From: Selaginella tamariscina
Lineage: Eukaryota > Streptophyta > Lycopodiopsida > Selaginellales > Selaginellaceae
NCBI GenBank assembly: GCA_003024785.1
Contig: PUQB01000036.1
Coordinates: forward strand, 784,090-848,089
Length of the DNA stretch: 64,000 nt
Direction of reading: 5' to 3'
The translations under genes and the position numbers were made by a program. The notes beneath the pieces are model-generated. The model worked only from the letters and a program-made list of their open reading frames with translations, ran no database searches and had not been told where the DNA came from. Positions 10,758 to 22,350 of this stretch are shown piece after piece; the first letter of the stretch is position 1; the number at the start of each line of letters is the position of its first letter.

Positions 10758-12490
10758 TATCAGAGTTTTAACCTAAAGGGTCAACACGTGACAACACGTG
10801 GTTGCCAAGTGGCCATTCGACGTCATCATCCTGTGTGAGCAACGCTAAGTCTTTCAAGATAGCCCTAAGAGTCTGACTCAGGGGCCCAATTAGGCAAAAG
10901 ACTTAGAGTCCTACCCTAAGTCCCCTAGAATGACCATCCCCCCTGAACCCTAGAAAATAACCTGAGTAGACTTTAGGATCTTGTCCCAATAGACCTAGAC
11001 AGGCTCATGTCCTAACCCCACAAAAGAGATGTGTCTCACACATACCCTTGTGACAGAGTTAAGGCATCATCACTTACCCCTCGAGGAATCACCCTCATCT
11101 GGGAGTACAACCCCTTTAGGGCGACAAGGGGTACCTGAACCACGACTAACCCCTAAGGGTTTGAGTGGCCAAGTCATACCCTAGACCTAGGGCTAGTACT
11201 TACTGAGACACGAGTGTGCGTCGTAGTGGACACGAGTGTTTTGTTAAGCAAACTTCCCAAGGCTAGGTTTGGATAACCTAAATACATGACCTTGTGAGTG
11301 TCTCATGAAGGGCTTTGCTAATGAGCTTAGGTTGTTCAACCCTTAGATCTTAAAGAGAACACCCCCTAGCTAGTGTACCAAAGCACACCTAGTTACGAGA
11401 CCTAACCTCCCTTGAGCGATGCCAAGGCTTAGCACCCTAGTGCAAGCACAAGCATGTATGTTTGCTAGAGTATCCAACCCCTTGGCGACAAACCCATGAC
11501 ACAACCCCAAAGGGCGTGCCTGGGCGTTGTATTGTGTGTTCTAGCCTAGTGTCACATCTCCATGTGACACTGCCTTCCACGATGTGGGCTATTCATGCCA
11601 TAGCCCTTTAGATTCGAGAGTTGCACCAAGTGCCACAAATGTGGCCTAAATGCCAACTCTAGAACCCCTTAGTGAACCCTAGGAACTGGTAATGTGAACC
11701 TGTCAAACAAGATCCCACGCCCACAGTTGGACAAGGACAGATGTGCCTTGCTTGGCCGTGAGTGCTACACCTAGCTTGACGTGGAGGAGGAGGCTGGAGA
11801 CAAGCCTACCTCTGCCTCTTGGAACGTGCATCCGACAAGACCTCTCAGCATGGATTCGCCAACGTTAAGGGTAAGCTACCCCGAAGGTGGGACGTACCCC
11901 TGTCATCTGGAAGTTAGGCAGCACAACAGAGGGTTGTGCCTTGATGACACAAGCTAGAGCTTGCACCGGAAAAGAGTAACGACTCATTCATGAACCCAGG
12001 AACCCTCACTCCTACATACTCTACCTTATTTATGTGACGGAGCCCCCCCCCCCCCTCTTTTCCTGTATGTGTAGTGGGCTGGCACTGAATTAGCTAGCCC
12101 CTTATTAAGTTAATGAGAGAGTGTTTAACTTAGCCTAACTCTACCCTAAACCCTACCCAAGGGGGTGGGGGTTTTTAGGGCGTGGGTTAGGGCAACCTAG
12201 GGTTAGGTCAACCCTAGGGGTGTTCCTAACCCTACTAAACACACGAACTCACATTAACCAATCACCTAATTGGGACGTCAAAATTGGGGGTGGGTTTTAG
12301 AAGGTAAGTTCTAGCTTGCTTAGAGTTTCCTGCAAATACCTAATGACACCCGGCCGGACCATCACCAGATACCCAAGTGCACTAAGGGGCCTGTTTCCTA
12401 CTACATCTAGGGTCCATCAACATAGTACAGTAGGTAACAACAGTCAACGTCCAAAGTAAAGGGTCGAGTCATAGTAAAAACTATGACACA
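10758..12490 (-). repeat. LTR of LARD-2
   Basis: Ends in ACTATGACACA followed by CTCCCCGCCTTT, identical to the junction of LARD-1. It is rich in CCCTA/TAGGG words, with telobox-like ACCCTAAACCC around 12150. Confidence 0.8.
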
Positions 12491-15400
12491 CTCCCCGCCT
12501 TTGAAAATGTCAACGTCCTCGTTGACGTCCAACTCCAAGACTAGATAATGTTAAAAAAACTAACCAAAACTAACATATCACTCTATGTGGAGTCAGCCAA
12601 AAGTTCACATAAGTTTTATTACCCCCCTTGCATTACGCGAAACCAAGTACTTCAGAACCGTCGTTCACTGAGTCGTAAACCCAGCTGCCGGAGGCACCAC
12701 CTGCGACATGAAGTCACTTGGAGACCTTTTGCACGTCTGCAAAGTCTGTCACCCGACGCACACAACACTGGTTAATTTCTTTACTTAACTAGAATTTATA
12801 TTGGAGGCCTCTAGTTAGTGTTGTTGCCGGCCCCTTGGTTAATAAGAAATAAAGACTTGCTTTATTCCTTAATATTCAAATGCTGTTGACCCTGTCGTCT
12901 TAGCACACAACAAGCACTTTGACGTCCATCTAAGTGCTTAACCAAACGCCTTCTCATTTTTTGATTTCCAATGGTTCCACATTTCCATATGTTACAATAT
13001 TTAGCTTACATTTCTGCATTCCTCGGTGTTTCTCATTACCCCTTTACATAAGGGTCTGCTACTATACCTATCCCATTAGTATATAGTTACGCCAGACTAG
13101 GTATGAGACTTTTATCGGAATCAAGCTCTTTTCCGATGTTAGATACTTCTCTGAAACCCTATCTTTGTAGACATGTCAATCTGGCCAGAGGCGATCACAG
13201 AGGCGCATGGCTGTACACATGTATACAACAAGGTCATGCCAACTTGAAATTAACCCATCCACTTGATGTGTCATTGACATAACTTCATTCCAATGGAAAT
13301 TAAATTCAGGTCAAATCTACTACCAAGTGTGATAGCACTATATTCGTCTTCGCAACCTACTTTGTACTCTTTCATAACACTGACCAGTTCAGGGACCAGA
13401 TAAGCTTAACATACCTTTCTACAAACCAATGTGGAAACCAGGAAATTCAACCCATCTCTAGTGCCTCAATCGATGACCTTGGATATACATCCCTTAATTG
13501 TCACTTTCATTGTACTCATTCCACATCATACTAGATGCCGTTCAATACTTCCAACTCTTTATCTCACTAAGTTTAAAAATACCAAATTTTAAACTTAGTT
13601 TCCATGATAAGAGTCTCTCTAAACTCAGAATACTGCACGCCTTCATAACATTATATTTATTTTCAACTCTTAAACTGATTTCATAAATGTTTCTCAACAC
13701 TATACCGAAGTATAGCATTTCACTAATTCGAGCAATTAGTGATTTGATAAACATCTTTTTAAACTAATCCTTATTCTATAAACAGTTGCAATTTCGATAT
13801 TGATACTTTCGAATGGATAATGATCGTTTCAACGTTCAAATCCTAAGCTTACCAATTAGCTATTATACTAGCAGATATAAACTTACAATCATATCAATTA
13901 TCGAAATGTTACAACTATAATATAACATGGTTTTAGTTTATATGAACCAAACTTCAGTTTTGAAATGGAATTATAATTTATAACATTATTTCAAGGAACT
14001 TATTCAGAGACTAAGAGAATCATGAACTAGTGTCTAACTCATTTAGCAAGATATTATTTTCCACAGTAATGTTATCATGACACCAAAGTGCCACCATAAC
14101 TTCATGTTTCAGTATATCTCATAAGTTCAGTAAATCCTTTCCAAACATGAATAAAATATTTAGTTCAATATGTTGAACTAAGATACACTATTCATTCTAG
14201 ACACCTAGTAATTCAAAAGTACCACATTGCCCCTTAGCAATGTATTGAGAAACGCCTCATTTCTCAACTAACTTGAAAACATGTTTCAAGTTATAACACT
14301 AAGGTAGTGCCTTACCAAAGTGTTGAACTCAAGTCTGTTTGAGTCTTTATATTTATGATTATGGCCACTCATATGATCATAACCAAGTCTTAATATTGAG
14401 CGCTCCAAACTCAATATTAAGAGATACCATACTATACTTTGACAAGTCATTTATAATTAATTTTAAAAGACTGTCATAAATACTTTAAAGTCTAAGATAT
14501 AAATATCTCAAAGAATGAGGTGATAGAAACCTCATATTTTTGTACCAAATATTGAACCATACGCTAGGAACCATGAACTCTAATCATCAAGAAGGGACAC
14601 CAACTTCTTGAATTAATCTAACCAATGGATATCTCACTTTCAAGGATTTTGCCAAACTCAAGGACACCATAAACCTTGAGTTAAAAATAATGACTAGCCC
14701 AAGGAATACAATCAAATCTTGAGTCAAAATAATTCTATTTTTCGATATTCCAAAGAATTGAAGATACCTACTTGATAAGTTCTTTGAATGCCCACATTTT
14801 AACCATGATGCAAAGTTAAGAAACCATCTTTTGAATAATCATATTCGACTCTAAAATGAAATCGATATTGAAAACCAATACCAACTTTAATTCTTATCGA
14901 ATACATACTATCTTAAGGAGGTATATGCACTTAAACCTCCAATGGAAATCCGATTGTTATTGGCTCATTGATAATTCTCAACATAAGTTATCAAACTTAG
15001 CAAGTTTTCTTACTTATCGATAAACTAAGTGAGAATCCCAAATCATGCTCTTCTTAAGCAAGGAATCACCCTTGTTTAAGAGCTTATCCCTCATTGCAAA
15101 CAACGTTACAGATTCCAAGATTAAAGAGTTAATATAAAAATCACAAGTGCCTTCACTATGCAAGTCCTTCATTACTCAGTAACCTGAAAATGTAAATGTA
15201 TGTTTCCAACATTACTTTTTATGATAAATCATGCCATCCATCCAAAAGCTGCATTGATAGAGATGCAACATTAAATTCGTCTACTACCAAAATCTATTAT
15301 TCTATTTCATTCTTATGATCCCACATGAGATAACTTCATAATCAAGTTAGTCGAGCTAGTTAACTTGAATACAAAGTGCGTGCTTACAACCAACTAAAGT

Positions 15401-16232
15401 TTCAAGTTATACTATGTTCAAATCAGGTGACTTGAACTTAGTAAACTATTTCACCTAATGTTACTTGTAGCTAGCATCATCAAAATATTATGAACATCGA
15501 ACAATACTTTGATTATATTGGATCTAAGAACCAACTGCTTAACATATTCATCATATATTAATATTTAACATTTGTTATATTATAAGTTCATCACCATAGT
15601 CTGCTTCTGGAGTTACATTCTAGAAAACATCCACTATAATGAAAGCTTATTTTACACTTTATATCAAAATGTAGTATTCCCTCTTATATTGAGTATGCCC
15701 CTTTTTTCCGAAGTCAAAAATGCACATTTGAACATAAGTCTTTCCCCGTTTGAACACTACAATTGGATCCGATATTGAATCTTGCCCTAAGTCAAAACTC
15801 AATAGACACTGTTTGTTTCAAAATCATGTGTTATCCCAAATTCAAACACCTTTAAATAAAAAGAAAAATTTTCAATAATGTGTAGACTTAGGATATCACA
15901 AGACACACCTCACAAGACTTAGTTTGTAAGTCAGAACAAACTAACATGCCACATCTTGTGAGTATATGGTAAGGTAACATGAACATCCATAAGGTAAAGT
16001 AACCTGGCATACAACTTGGATGTTGCCTTCCAAGTGTTACCGTTGACATTTGAATCCATAACCCACAGGTGTACTCTAAAGAGTTATAGATCTCAGGACC
16101 AACTCTCCACGCAGAATTCAGACGTTAACAAAAAGTGATAGAGTACTTCAAGAATTTAGAACTAACTAAACCTTAAAACACACCACACTTTAAGCAGTTC
16201 TACTGACTATAGAGAATGACTCTAATACCAAT
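12491..16232 (-). mobile_element. Non-coding internal domain of LARD-2
   Basis: Homologous to 2127-5824. Many of the same inverted repeat pairs are present, for example CATTGC/GCAATG, AATATTGAG/CTCAATATT, GGAGGT/ACCTCC and GTTCAA/TTGAAC. Some pairs differ from copy 1 only by G-U-compatible changes, such as ACTCAAG with TTTGAGT. No coding frame is seen. Confidence 0.8.
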
Positions 16233-16792
16233 TGTCAGAGTTTTAACCCAAAGGGCCATGATGTGGCAACACATGGCTGCCAAGTGGCCATTCAACATCA
16301 TCACCCTGTGTGAGCAATGCTAAGTCTTACAAGATAACCCTAAGAGTCTGACTTAGGGCCTAATTAGGCAAAAGACTTAGAGTCCTACCCTAAGTCCCCT
16401 ATAATGACCATCTAGAAAATAACCCGAGTAGACTTTAGGATCTTGTCCCAATAGACCTAGACAGGCTCATGCCCTAACCCCACAAAAGAGATGTGTCTCA
16501 CACATACCCTCGTGACAGAGCTAAGGCATCGTCACTTACCCCTCGAGGAATCACCTTCATCCGGGAGTACAACCCCTTTAGGGCGACAAGGGGTACCTTG
16601 AACCACAACTAACCCCTAAGGGTTTGAGTGGCCAAGTCATACCTAGACCTAGGCTAATACTTACTGAGGACACAAGTGTGCACTGTAGGTGGACACGAGT
16701 GTTTTGTTAAGCAAACTCCCCAAGGCTAGGTTTGGATAACCCTAAGTACATGACTTTGCGAGTGTTTCATGATAGGGCTTTTGCTAATGAGC
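16233..16792 (-). repeat. Partial LTR of LARD-2
   Basis: Starts TGTCAGAGTTTTAACCC and follows the LTR consensus for about 560 bp, after which unrelated sequence begins. Confidence 0.8.
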
Positions 16793-17626
16793 AACAGTTC
16801 TAATGGTGTAGTCAGTCAATTTTATGTTTGACAAAGCGTACGGAGCAAACGGATTGTTTGTTGAGGGAGTCACACCCTTCTCAATGATTTTCTATGTCTT
16901 GTTATTGAACAACTCAACCATACCGCATTGTCCGCACACCCTTTGCCTACTTATTACATTTTTTCCGTACTCGTCAACCCATTCACTTGCAAGGTTACCC
17001 AAGTTCACAACATTCTTGAACGAATTCTTCCTCATGGACATGAAATTCAAACTTGTAGATAACACTTTCTTTCTTGACCTCACCATGATGGATACACCCT
17101 AAATCCCACAAACTGTACACTACATACTTCCTTTTCTTAAAAAAAGGTTGAAAACACGTTCAGACCTAAACAATAACCTAAACGTGGTTAGTGCAACGGC
17201 CAGGAATTGATTTGCTTGTAACTCTTTCAATACAGCTTAGATTTGTGTGAGTTTGGTATCGATGGAAAGAGATCGTTGAGATTTACAAGTCTGTACACAC
17301 GGATATTGAAAATGCTAATATCATATTATAAGTTAAAGGTGAGTTCGGTTTGACCATACGAATTTGCCATTAATACATATGTATAAAATAACTAATTGAA
17401 CTAACAAAAAGGACGACTTAATAATATTACTCAATATAATACAGAGAACTAATTAATATACAACTATAAAACATGAAATTCAACAAACAAAAAAGGACGA
17501 TTTAAAAGGCTAGTCCTTTTCAAAAAGGAATTAGGATTCTCCAAAAAAGGCAATATTCATCCTTTTCAAACGCAAATAAAAGGGCGCTACGTAGGATCGG
17601 TTTATAGGTTTAGACTAAATGGTGAC
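16793..17626 (-). other. Unidentified coding-like remnant and AT-rich sequence
   Basis: On the minus strand a frame starting near 17086 reads MVRSRKKVLS...WVDEYGKNVISRQRVCGQCGMVELFNN and continues in a protein-like way toward 16800 (NPFAPYALSNIKLTDY). It has a basic start and one CxxC pair. No family is recognised, and it may belong to the same mobile unit as repeat X. From 17160 to 17626 I see no gene, only a weak relative of arm Y near 17480-17590. Confidence 0.35.
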
Positions 17627-18240
17627 TGGTAAAAAGACGAGAGAGGAACATAACAGCCACGTCAGCTCATTGATTACTAAGTACAACGAGAAGGACCACC
17701 CAGAACAGATCTAGGGCGTAATGAAACAGTTCTTACTCTCCACAAGTCTTCTACAGAGAGATAGTGTTGACTAGACAGGAGTGTAACAATTATTTGGCTA
17801 CCTACAAGAAAGAAAATGGTCACAAACTTGACTTATACTATGTAGCACAACTGCTATTTGTCTTTAACATTCCTCAGGATAGAATACTTGCGTTCAATGG
17901 TACTGCTCAACGTAACGCGTGCGATGCATGCTAGAAAAGACTAAGAGAGCATGAACCAACTGACTAACAAAAGCTCACACGTTGGTGAAATTCATCAATC
18001 TTGGGATTAAAGACCATCTGCAACTTGCGAAAACATTCAAGGAAGAAGAAAAGAACAGTAGCAAACCTGAACCACCTAGGTATCCTATGAAAGCAACTTT
18101 TACAAACCAGCTTACTTTTGACTAGTGCTACCAATTATCAAAATAGAAAACACAACAACAGCCTCGGAAAAGGGAAAAAATTCTAAAAGACAAAGTGATG
18201 AAGACAAACTCGAAAACCATAAGTCAAAGAAATCAAAGAG
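17627..18240 (+). repeat. Unidentified repeat family X, copy 2
   Basis: Direct copy of the coding-like part of family X: it shares TGGTAAAAAGACGAGAGAGG and the following 600 bp with 18895-19490. It is decayed. It directly abuts the left arm of the palindrome at 18241. Confidence 0.75.
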
Positions 18241-18798
18241 GTTTGCTACTGTTCTTTTCTTCTTCCTTGAATGTTTTTGCAGGTTGCAGATGGTCTTTAA
18301 TCCCAGGATTGATGAATTTCACCAACGTGTGAGCTTTTGTTAGTATTTTGCTGTTTGATTCCTCAGTTAGTTCATGCTCTCTTAGTCTTTTCTAGCATGC
18401 ATCGCACGCGTTACGTTGAGCAGTACCATCGAACGCAAGTATTCTATCCTGAGGAATGTTAAAGACAAATAGCAGTGTGTTGCATAGTACAAGTCAAGTT
18501 TGCGACCATTTTCTTTCTCGTAGGTAGCCAAATAATTGTTACACTCCTGTCTAGTCATGTATTCTACACTATCTCTCTGTAGAAGACCTGTGGAGAGTAA
18601 GAACTGTTTCATTATGCCTTGGATCTGTCCTGGGTGGTCCTTCTCGTTGTACTTAGTAATCAATGAGCTGATGTGACTGTTATGTTCCTCTCTCGTCTTT
18701 TTACCAGCCCACCACTCTTCGGGAGGGCAACCGATGAAATTCAATTTGAATGAATGCTTTCTGTTTGGAAAAAATATTTCGTTAGACTGAACATCTTG
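18241..18798 (-). repeat. Family X, copy 3; left arm of a 0.55 kb palindrome
   Basis: Reverse complement of 18822-19366, separated by a 23-bp spacer. The minus strand reads a protein-like frame (about 18744-18382) with CPPEEWWAGKKTREEH, LLQRDSVEYMTRQEC and YEKENGRKLDLYY. No known domain is recognised. All copies appear decayed. Confidence 0.8.
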
Positions 18799-18821
18799 CT
18801 TACTTTGTTTGCTGAGATTTA

Positions 18822-20025
18822 CAAGATGTTCAGTCTAATGAAATATTTTTTTCAAACAGAAAGCAGTCATTCAAATTGAATTTCATTGGTTGCCCTCCCG
18901 AAGAGTGGTGGGCTGGTAAAAAGACGAGAGAGGAACATAATAGCCACGTCAGCTCATTGATTACTAAGTACAACGAGAAGGACCACCCATGACAGATCCA
19001 GGGCATAATGAAATAGTTCTTACTCTCCACTGGTAGTGTAGAATACATGACTAGACAGGAGTGTAAAATTTATATGGCTACCTACGAGAAAGAAAATGGT
19101 TGCAAACTTGACTTGTACTATGCAGCACAACTGCTATTTGTCTTTAACATTCCTCAGGATAGAATACTTGCGTTCAATGGTACTGCTCAACGTAACGCGT
19201 GCAATGCATGCTGGAAAAGACTAAGAGAGCATGAATCAATTGAGGAATCAAATAGCAAAATACTAACAAAAGCTCACACGTTGGTGAAATTCATCAATCC
19301 TAGGATTAAAGACCATCTGCAACTTGCGAAAACATTCAAGGAAGAAAAAAAGAACAATAGCAAACCTGAGTGGCTGTGCTACCAATTATCAAAATAGGAA
19401 ACACAACAACAGCCTCGGAAAAGGGAAAAAATTCTAAAAGACAAAGTGACGAAGACAAACTCGAAAACCGTAAGTTAAAGAAATCAAAGAATTAAAAGTA
19501 AACTAGTTTGTAAAAGTTGCTTTCATAGGAAATAAATTCTTTGTATTAACTGACTGTCCAAATCTTTGTTTGTACTTTTTTTTGACTCAATGAACAGCCC
19601 TTATCCTCAGCTACAAGCACGTTTTGACCGATTTCCATTCCGAGTTTTCTTCTGGCTAATATTCTCTAAATACGGTGATTCTGCTTAAACAATTTGATTA
19701 GCTCAAATCAACGGTACACATTAATTATAGCTCTTAGCTCTCTCTATTCACATCCATATTCCATAATCTTGGTGCCGTTGGGACGAGCTGGTCCAGATCT
19801 ACATACCCATTTAGTCCGATCTCGATTTAGTCTCCGATCCGCTAATATTTCACTAATCATTGAGCAGTTGTTAATATGCACAATTAACCAAAACCGACGG
19901 TCCACGGCGTTTTTCTTGAATAACTCTCCGTACCAAACATCCGTTCCTACTGGTTTTGGTGTCTTTGCGAAGCCCTTGGCCTGATCTACGTCCACGTGTT
20001 TTCTGATCTCCGTTTCATCCTTTCT
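18822..20025 (+). repeat. Family X, copy 4; right palindrome arm and downstream part
   Basis: 18822-19366 mirrors 18241-18798. The protein-like frame (LFVFNIPQDRILAFNG, NACWKRLREHE, KAHTLVKFINPRIKDH) is followed by a long non-coding tail that is shared with 9120-9525. This is the longest copy of the family here. The protein is unknown to me: charged, with conserved Cys and Trp residues (NACNACW). It could be part of a DNA transposon or a virus-like element. Confidence 0.75.
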
Positions 20026-20033
20026 GCTGCTTA

Positions 20034-20856
20034 ATTTCTGATTTTGATTTCTTACTTTTGTTTTTGGTTGAGAAGGTCTTTAGATGAGCATTGCTTGTCA
20101 AGATGAAAATGATGTGAAATGGATATCACGATGAGGGACAGGAGTAAAAGAATGCTGTGTTGATTGAACTATATTGTCATTTGCAAATGTTTATCTCGTC
20201 TTTGTTATTCTTTGTAGATTTTGTTTTTATTTTGTTCTTTGTGGCTTAAAGTTTTGGGACAACGCATTTGCAACACTATTGAAAATTAATCTTTGTACGT
20301 AGAGAAAATGATGAATTTAATAAAGCTTTTGTAAAGTATTATGTCTTATGTTCAAATATAAATTTTATTTTTAAACTATTATTATTGGTTATTGTAAATC
20401 CAATAATATAACATTTGTTAAAGTATTGGATTGTAATATTTAAATATGAATATTATATTAAATAAAGTTAACACTTGCTATACTATAAATATATGTGTTG
20501 TGGTTATACAATTAAATGACATTCAATTAATTTAAATGGGCAACTGCCTTTTATGGAGAATTGCCTTTTATGTAGAAGCCTAATTACATTTAAAAAAGAA
20601 GATAAATATTGACTTTTATGGAGAGTTTTAATTCCTTTTTGAAAAGGATTGTCCTTGTAAATTGTCCTTTTTTATTAGTTATGCAGCATTAAAATTTATA
20701 ATAACAATGGAATATTATATATGAATGTGTATTACATATGTAGAATAATACTATATTATATAAGGTTAATATTATATAATTTAGTTAAGTAAGAAGCTAA
20801 CTGAAAACAAGTGTTATTAACCTCCTCCTGCTTAATTGCGTGCTTAAACAGTTAAT
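20034..20856 (-). repeat. Long inverted repeat arm Y, right copy
   Basis: Reverse complement of 9912-10750. It follows family X directly, whereas the left arm is separated from its X copy by about 390 bp. The two X copies are in direct orientation while the Y arms are inverted, so the pair is not a simple terminal-inverted-repeat element. Confidence 0.85.
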
Positions 20857-21060
20857 TTGAGAGCATGAACCAACTGAGGAATCAAACAGTAAAATACTAA
20901 CAAAAGCTCACATGTTGCTTATCATGTTCCTTCTGAACCCGATCGACTTCTTCTACCACCCCCTCCGGTTACAATTGCTGGTGAACTTGAGTTCGAGGTT
21001 GCTACAATTCTTGACTCTAAGTTTGTTCGTGGTCAGCTTCACTATTTCATGATCCTGATC
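20857..21060 (+). mobile_element. Scraps of family X and of the chromovirus chromodomain region
   Basis: 20857-20915 repeats the 'GAGCATGAACCAACTGAGG' section of family X. 20920-21060 repeats the chromodomain linker seen at 8530-8660 (CTCGAGTTCGAGG-like, then GACTCTAAGTTTGTTCGTG). Both are fossil fragments. Confidence 0.65.
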
Positions 21061-21080
21061 TTGTTATTCTTATTGAACAT

Positions 21081-21315
21081 GGACCATCCTGCAATACCTG
21101 GACCAGTGACGCGTGGTGCTCGTCCCATCCTGCAATAGTGTAAGGATCATGGGCAAAACCTGGACCATCCTGCAATACTTGGACCAGTGACGCGTGGTGC
21201 TTGTCCCATCCTGCAATAGTGTAAGGATCATGGGCAAAACCTGGACCATCCTGCAATACCTAGACCTGTGACGTGTGGTGCTCGTTATTGAAAGAGGATA
21301 GTGTAAGGATCATGG
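21081..21315 (+). repeat. 81-bp tandem repeat, almost three copies
   Basis: Copies start at 21081, 21162 and 21243, each beginning GGACCATCCTGCAATAC. The unit is a multiple of three, so both strands stay open through it, but nothing else suggests that it is translated. Confidence 0.9.
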
Positions 21316-21420
21316 GTTTTTTTTACCTTTTACATGACTTGAACCCAAGACCTTTTCACTAACAAAATATGTGTTAGTCAACTTGTTTATATGATGGAAT
21401 GTTTGAAGTTTATTCATGGG
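21316..21420 (-). repeat. Possible tRNA-derived SINE fragment
   Basis: The minus strand reads AAAAGGTCTTGGGTTCAAGTC, containing a B-box-like GGTTCAAGTC and a neighbourhood commonly seen in plant tRNA-derived SINEs. It is followed by an A-rich end at 21316-21325. No convincing A box is visible. Confidence 0.3.
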
Positions 21421-21534
21421 GCAAAAACACAACAAACACTTCCAAGTTTTCCTCTCCTCTACGTACTATGCCGTCTAAGAGTCTCTTCCTCTACATCTAA
21501 GGACCTATTCTATAAACAATCCCGCACTTAGGCC

Positions 21535-21745
21535 ACAAACAAGAACCTCATAAGTAGCCACGTGAGCAGCCACGTAAGCAACCACGTGGGTTTAGCCACG
21601 TCAGCAGCCACGTAAGCAACTACATATGTAGCCACGTAAGCAGCCACGTAAGCAGCCACGAAAGCAACCACGTAGGCGGCCAAGTAGGCGGCCACGTAAG
21701 CGACCTCATCATCCTCCACACATGCCGACACGTGAGCAGCCATGT
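21535..21745 (-). repeat. 12-bp minisatellite (GCAGCCACGTAA type)
   Basis: About 15 imperfect units of AGCAGCCACGTA/AGCAACCACGTA. Because 12 is a multiple of three, the minus strand reads a repeating VAAY peptide. Every unit carries an ACGT core. It lies just downstream (minus-strand sense) of the LINE end and may be that element's 3' region. Confidence 0.85.
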
Positions 21746-21765
21746 CATCACACATCAACGGGAGT

Positions 21766-22350
21766 CTACCAACCATCTGGGGGGCTCCATCTCCATTTCA
21801 CCTGATCCTGTAGTTTGACTCCAAGCAACGGGAGCCACACCCTCTCCATCAAATCTCTCTCATCCAAATCCCCTCGCTCCCAAACCACTTCGTGATGTGA
21901 AGCAACCGCGGACACAAGCGTTGTCCAGAAGAACGTTGCCGTCCGTTGGATTGACCATCTCTGACCCTTAAAAACCCCTGCGTTCCGTGCACGCCAGATC
22001 GCCCACATGGCGCATCCCCTGATAAAATACCACTGTGTGGCAAACATACCTGGCGGCTCCTCCACCATATCCAAGGCAAGTCCCGGACTGAAGCTTGGAG
22101 GCACATCCCTGTCAGTTTTTACCACCCATACTCCCGCAGACTTGGAAAGGAAACCTGCGTGCTCACCCAAGCACACTAGCTCCCAGCTCACTAAGGCCTC
22201 CAAGCGACTAACCTGTTTGACCACGCGCATGACCCGGGCCCATACTTCCTGCGCACACACACACTCCCAGAAACAGTGACGTTCGGATTCCAGAGCGCCA
22301 CAAGCATCACATCCCTGGAACGGAAGTCCCACACATTCCCACGCACTGCC
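21766..22350 (-). pseudogene. LINE (non-LTR retrotransposon) ORF2 C-terminal end, 5'-truncated
   Basis: An open frame of about 188 residues starts with GLPFQGCDACGALESERHCFWEC, a Cx2Cx7Hx4C pattern matching the reverse-transcriptase zinc-binding domain at the end of plant LINE ORF2 proteins. It continues with EVWARV and, 90 residues on, CAMWAIWRARNAGVF, the usual W..W..RN..F block of that tail. The frame ends at 21766. Upstream of about 22340 the frame closes and LINE similarity is lost, so RT and endonuclease are absent: a typical 5'-truncated insertion. The GC content is higher than that of the surroundings. Confidence 0.8.

Larger units (their letters stand above)
10758..16792 (-). mobile_element. 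LARD-like LTR element, copy 2 (right end incomplete)
   Basis: Same family and orientation as LARD-1: LTR 10758-12490, hairpin-rich interior 12491-16232, primer-binding-like site about 16218-16230, then a partial second LTR 16233-16792. The left LTR carries an extra section (about 12090-12230) full of TTAGGG/CCCTA words. The interior aligns with 2127-5824 along nearly its whole length with frequent small differences, so the two copies are separate old insertions. Broken. It inserted at the inner edge of repeat arm Y. Confidence 0.85.
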
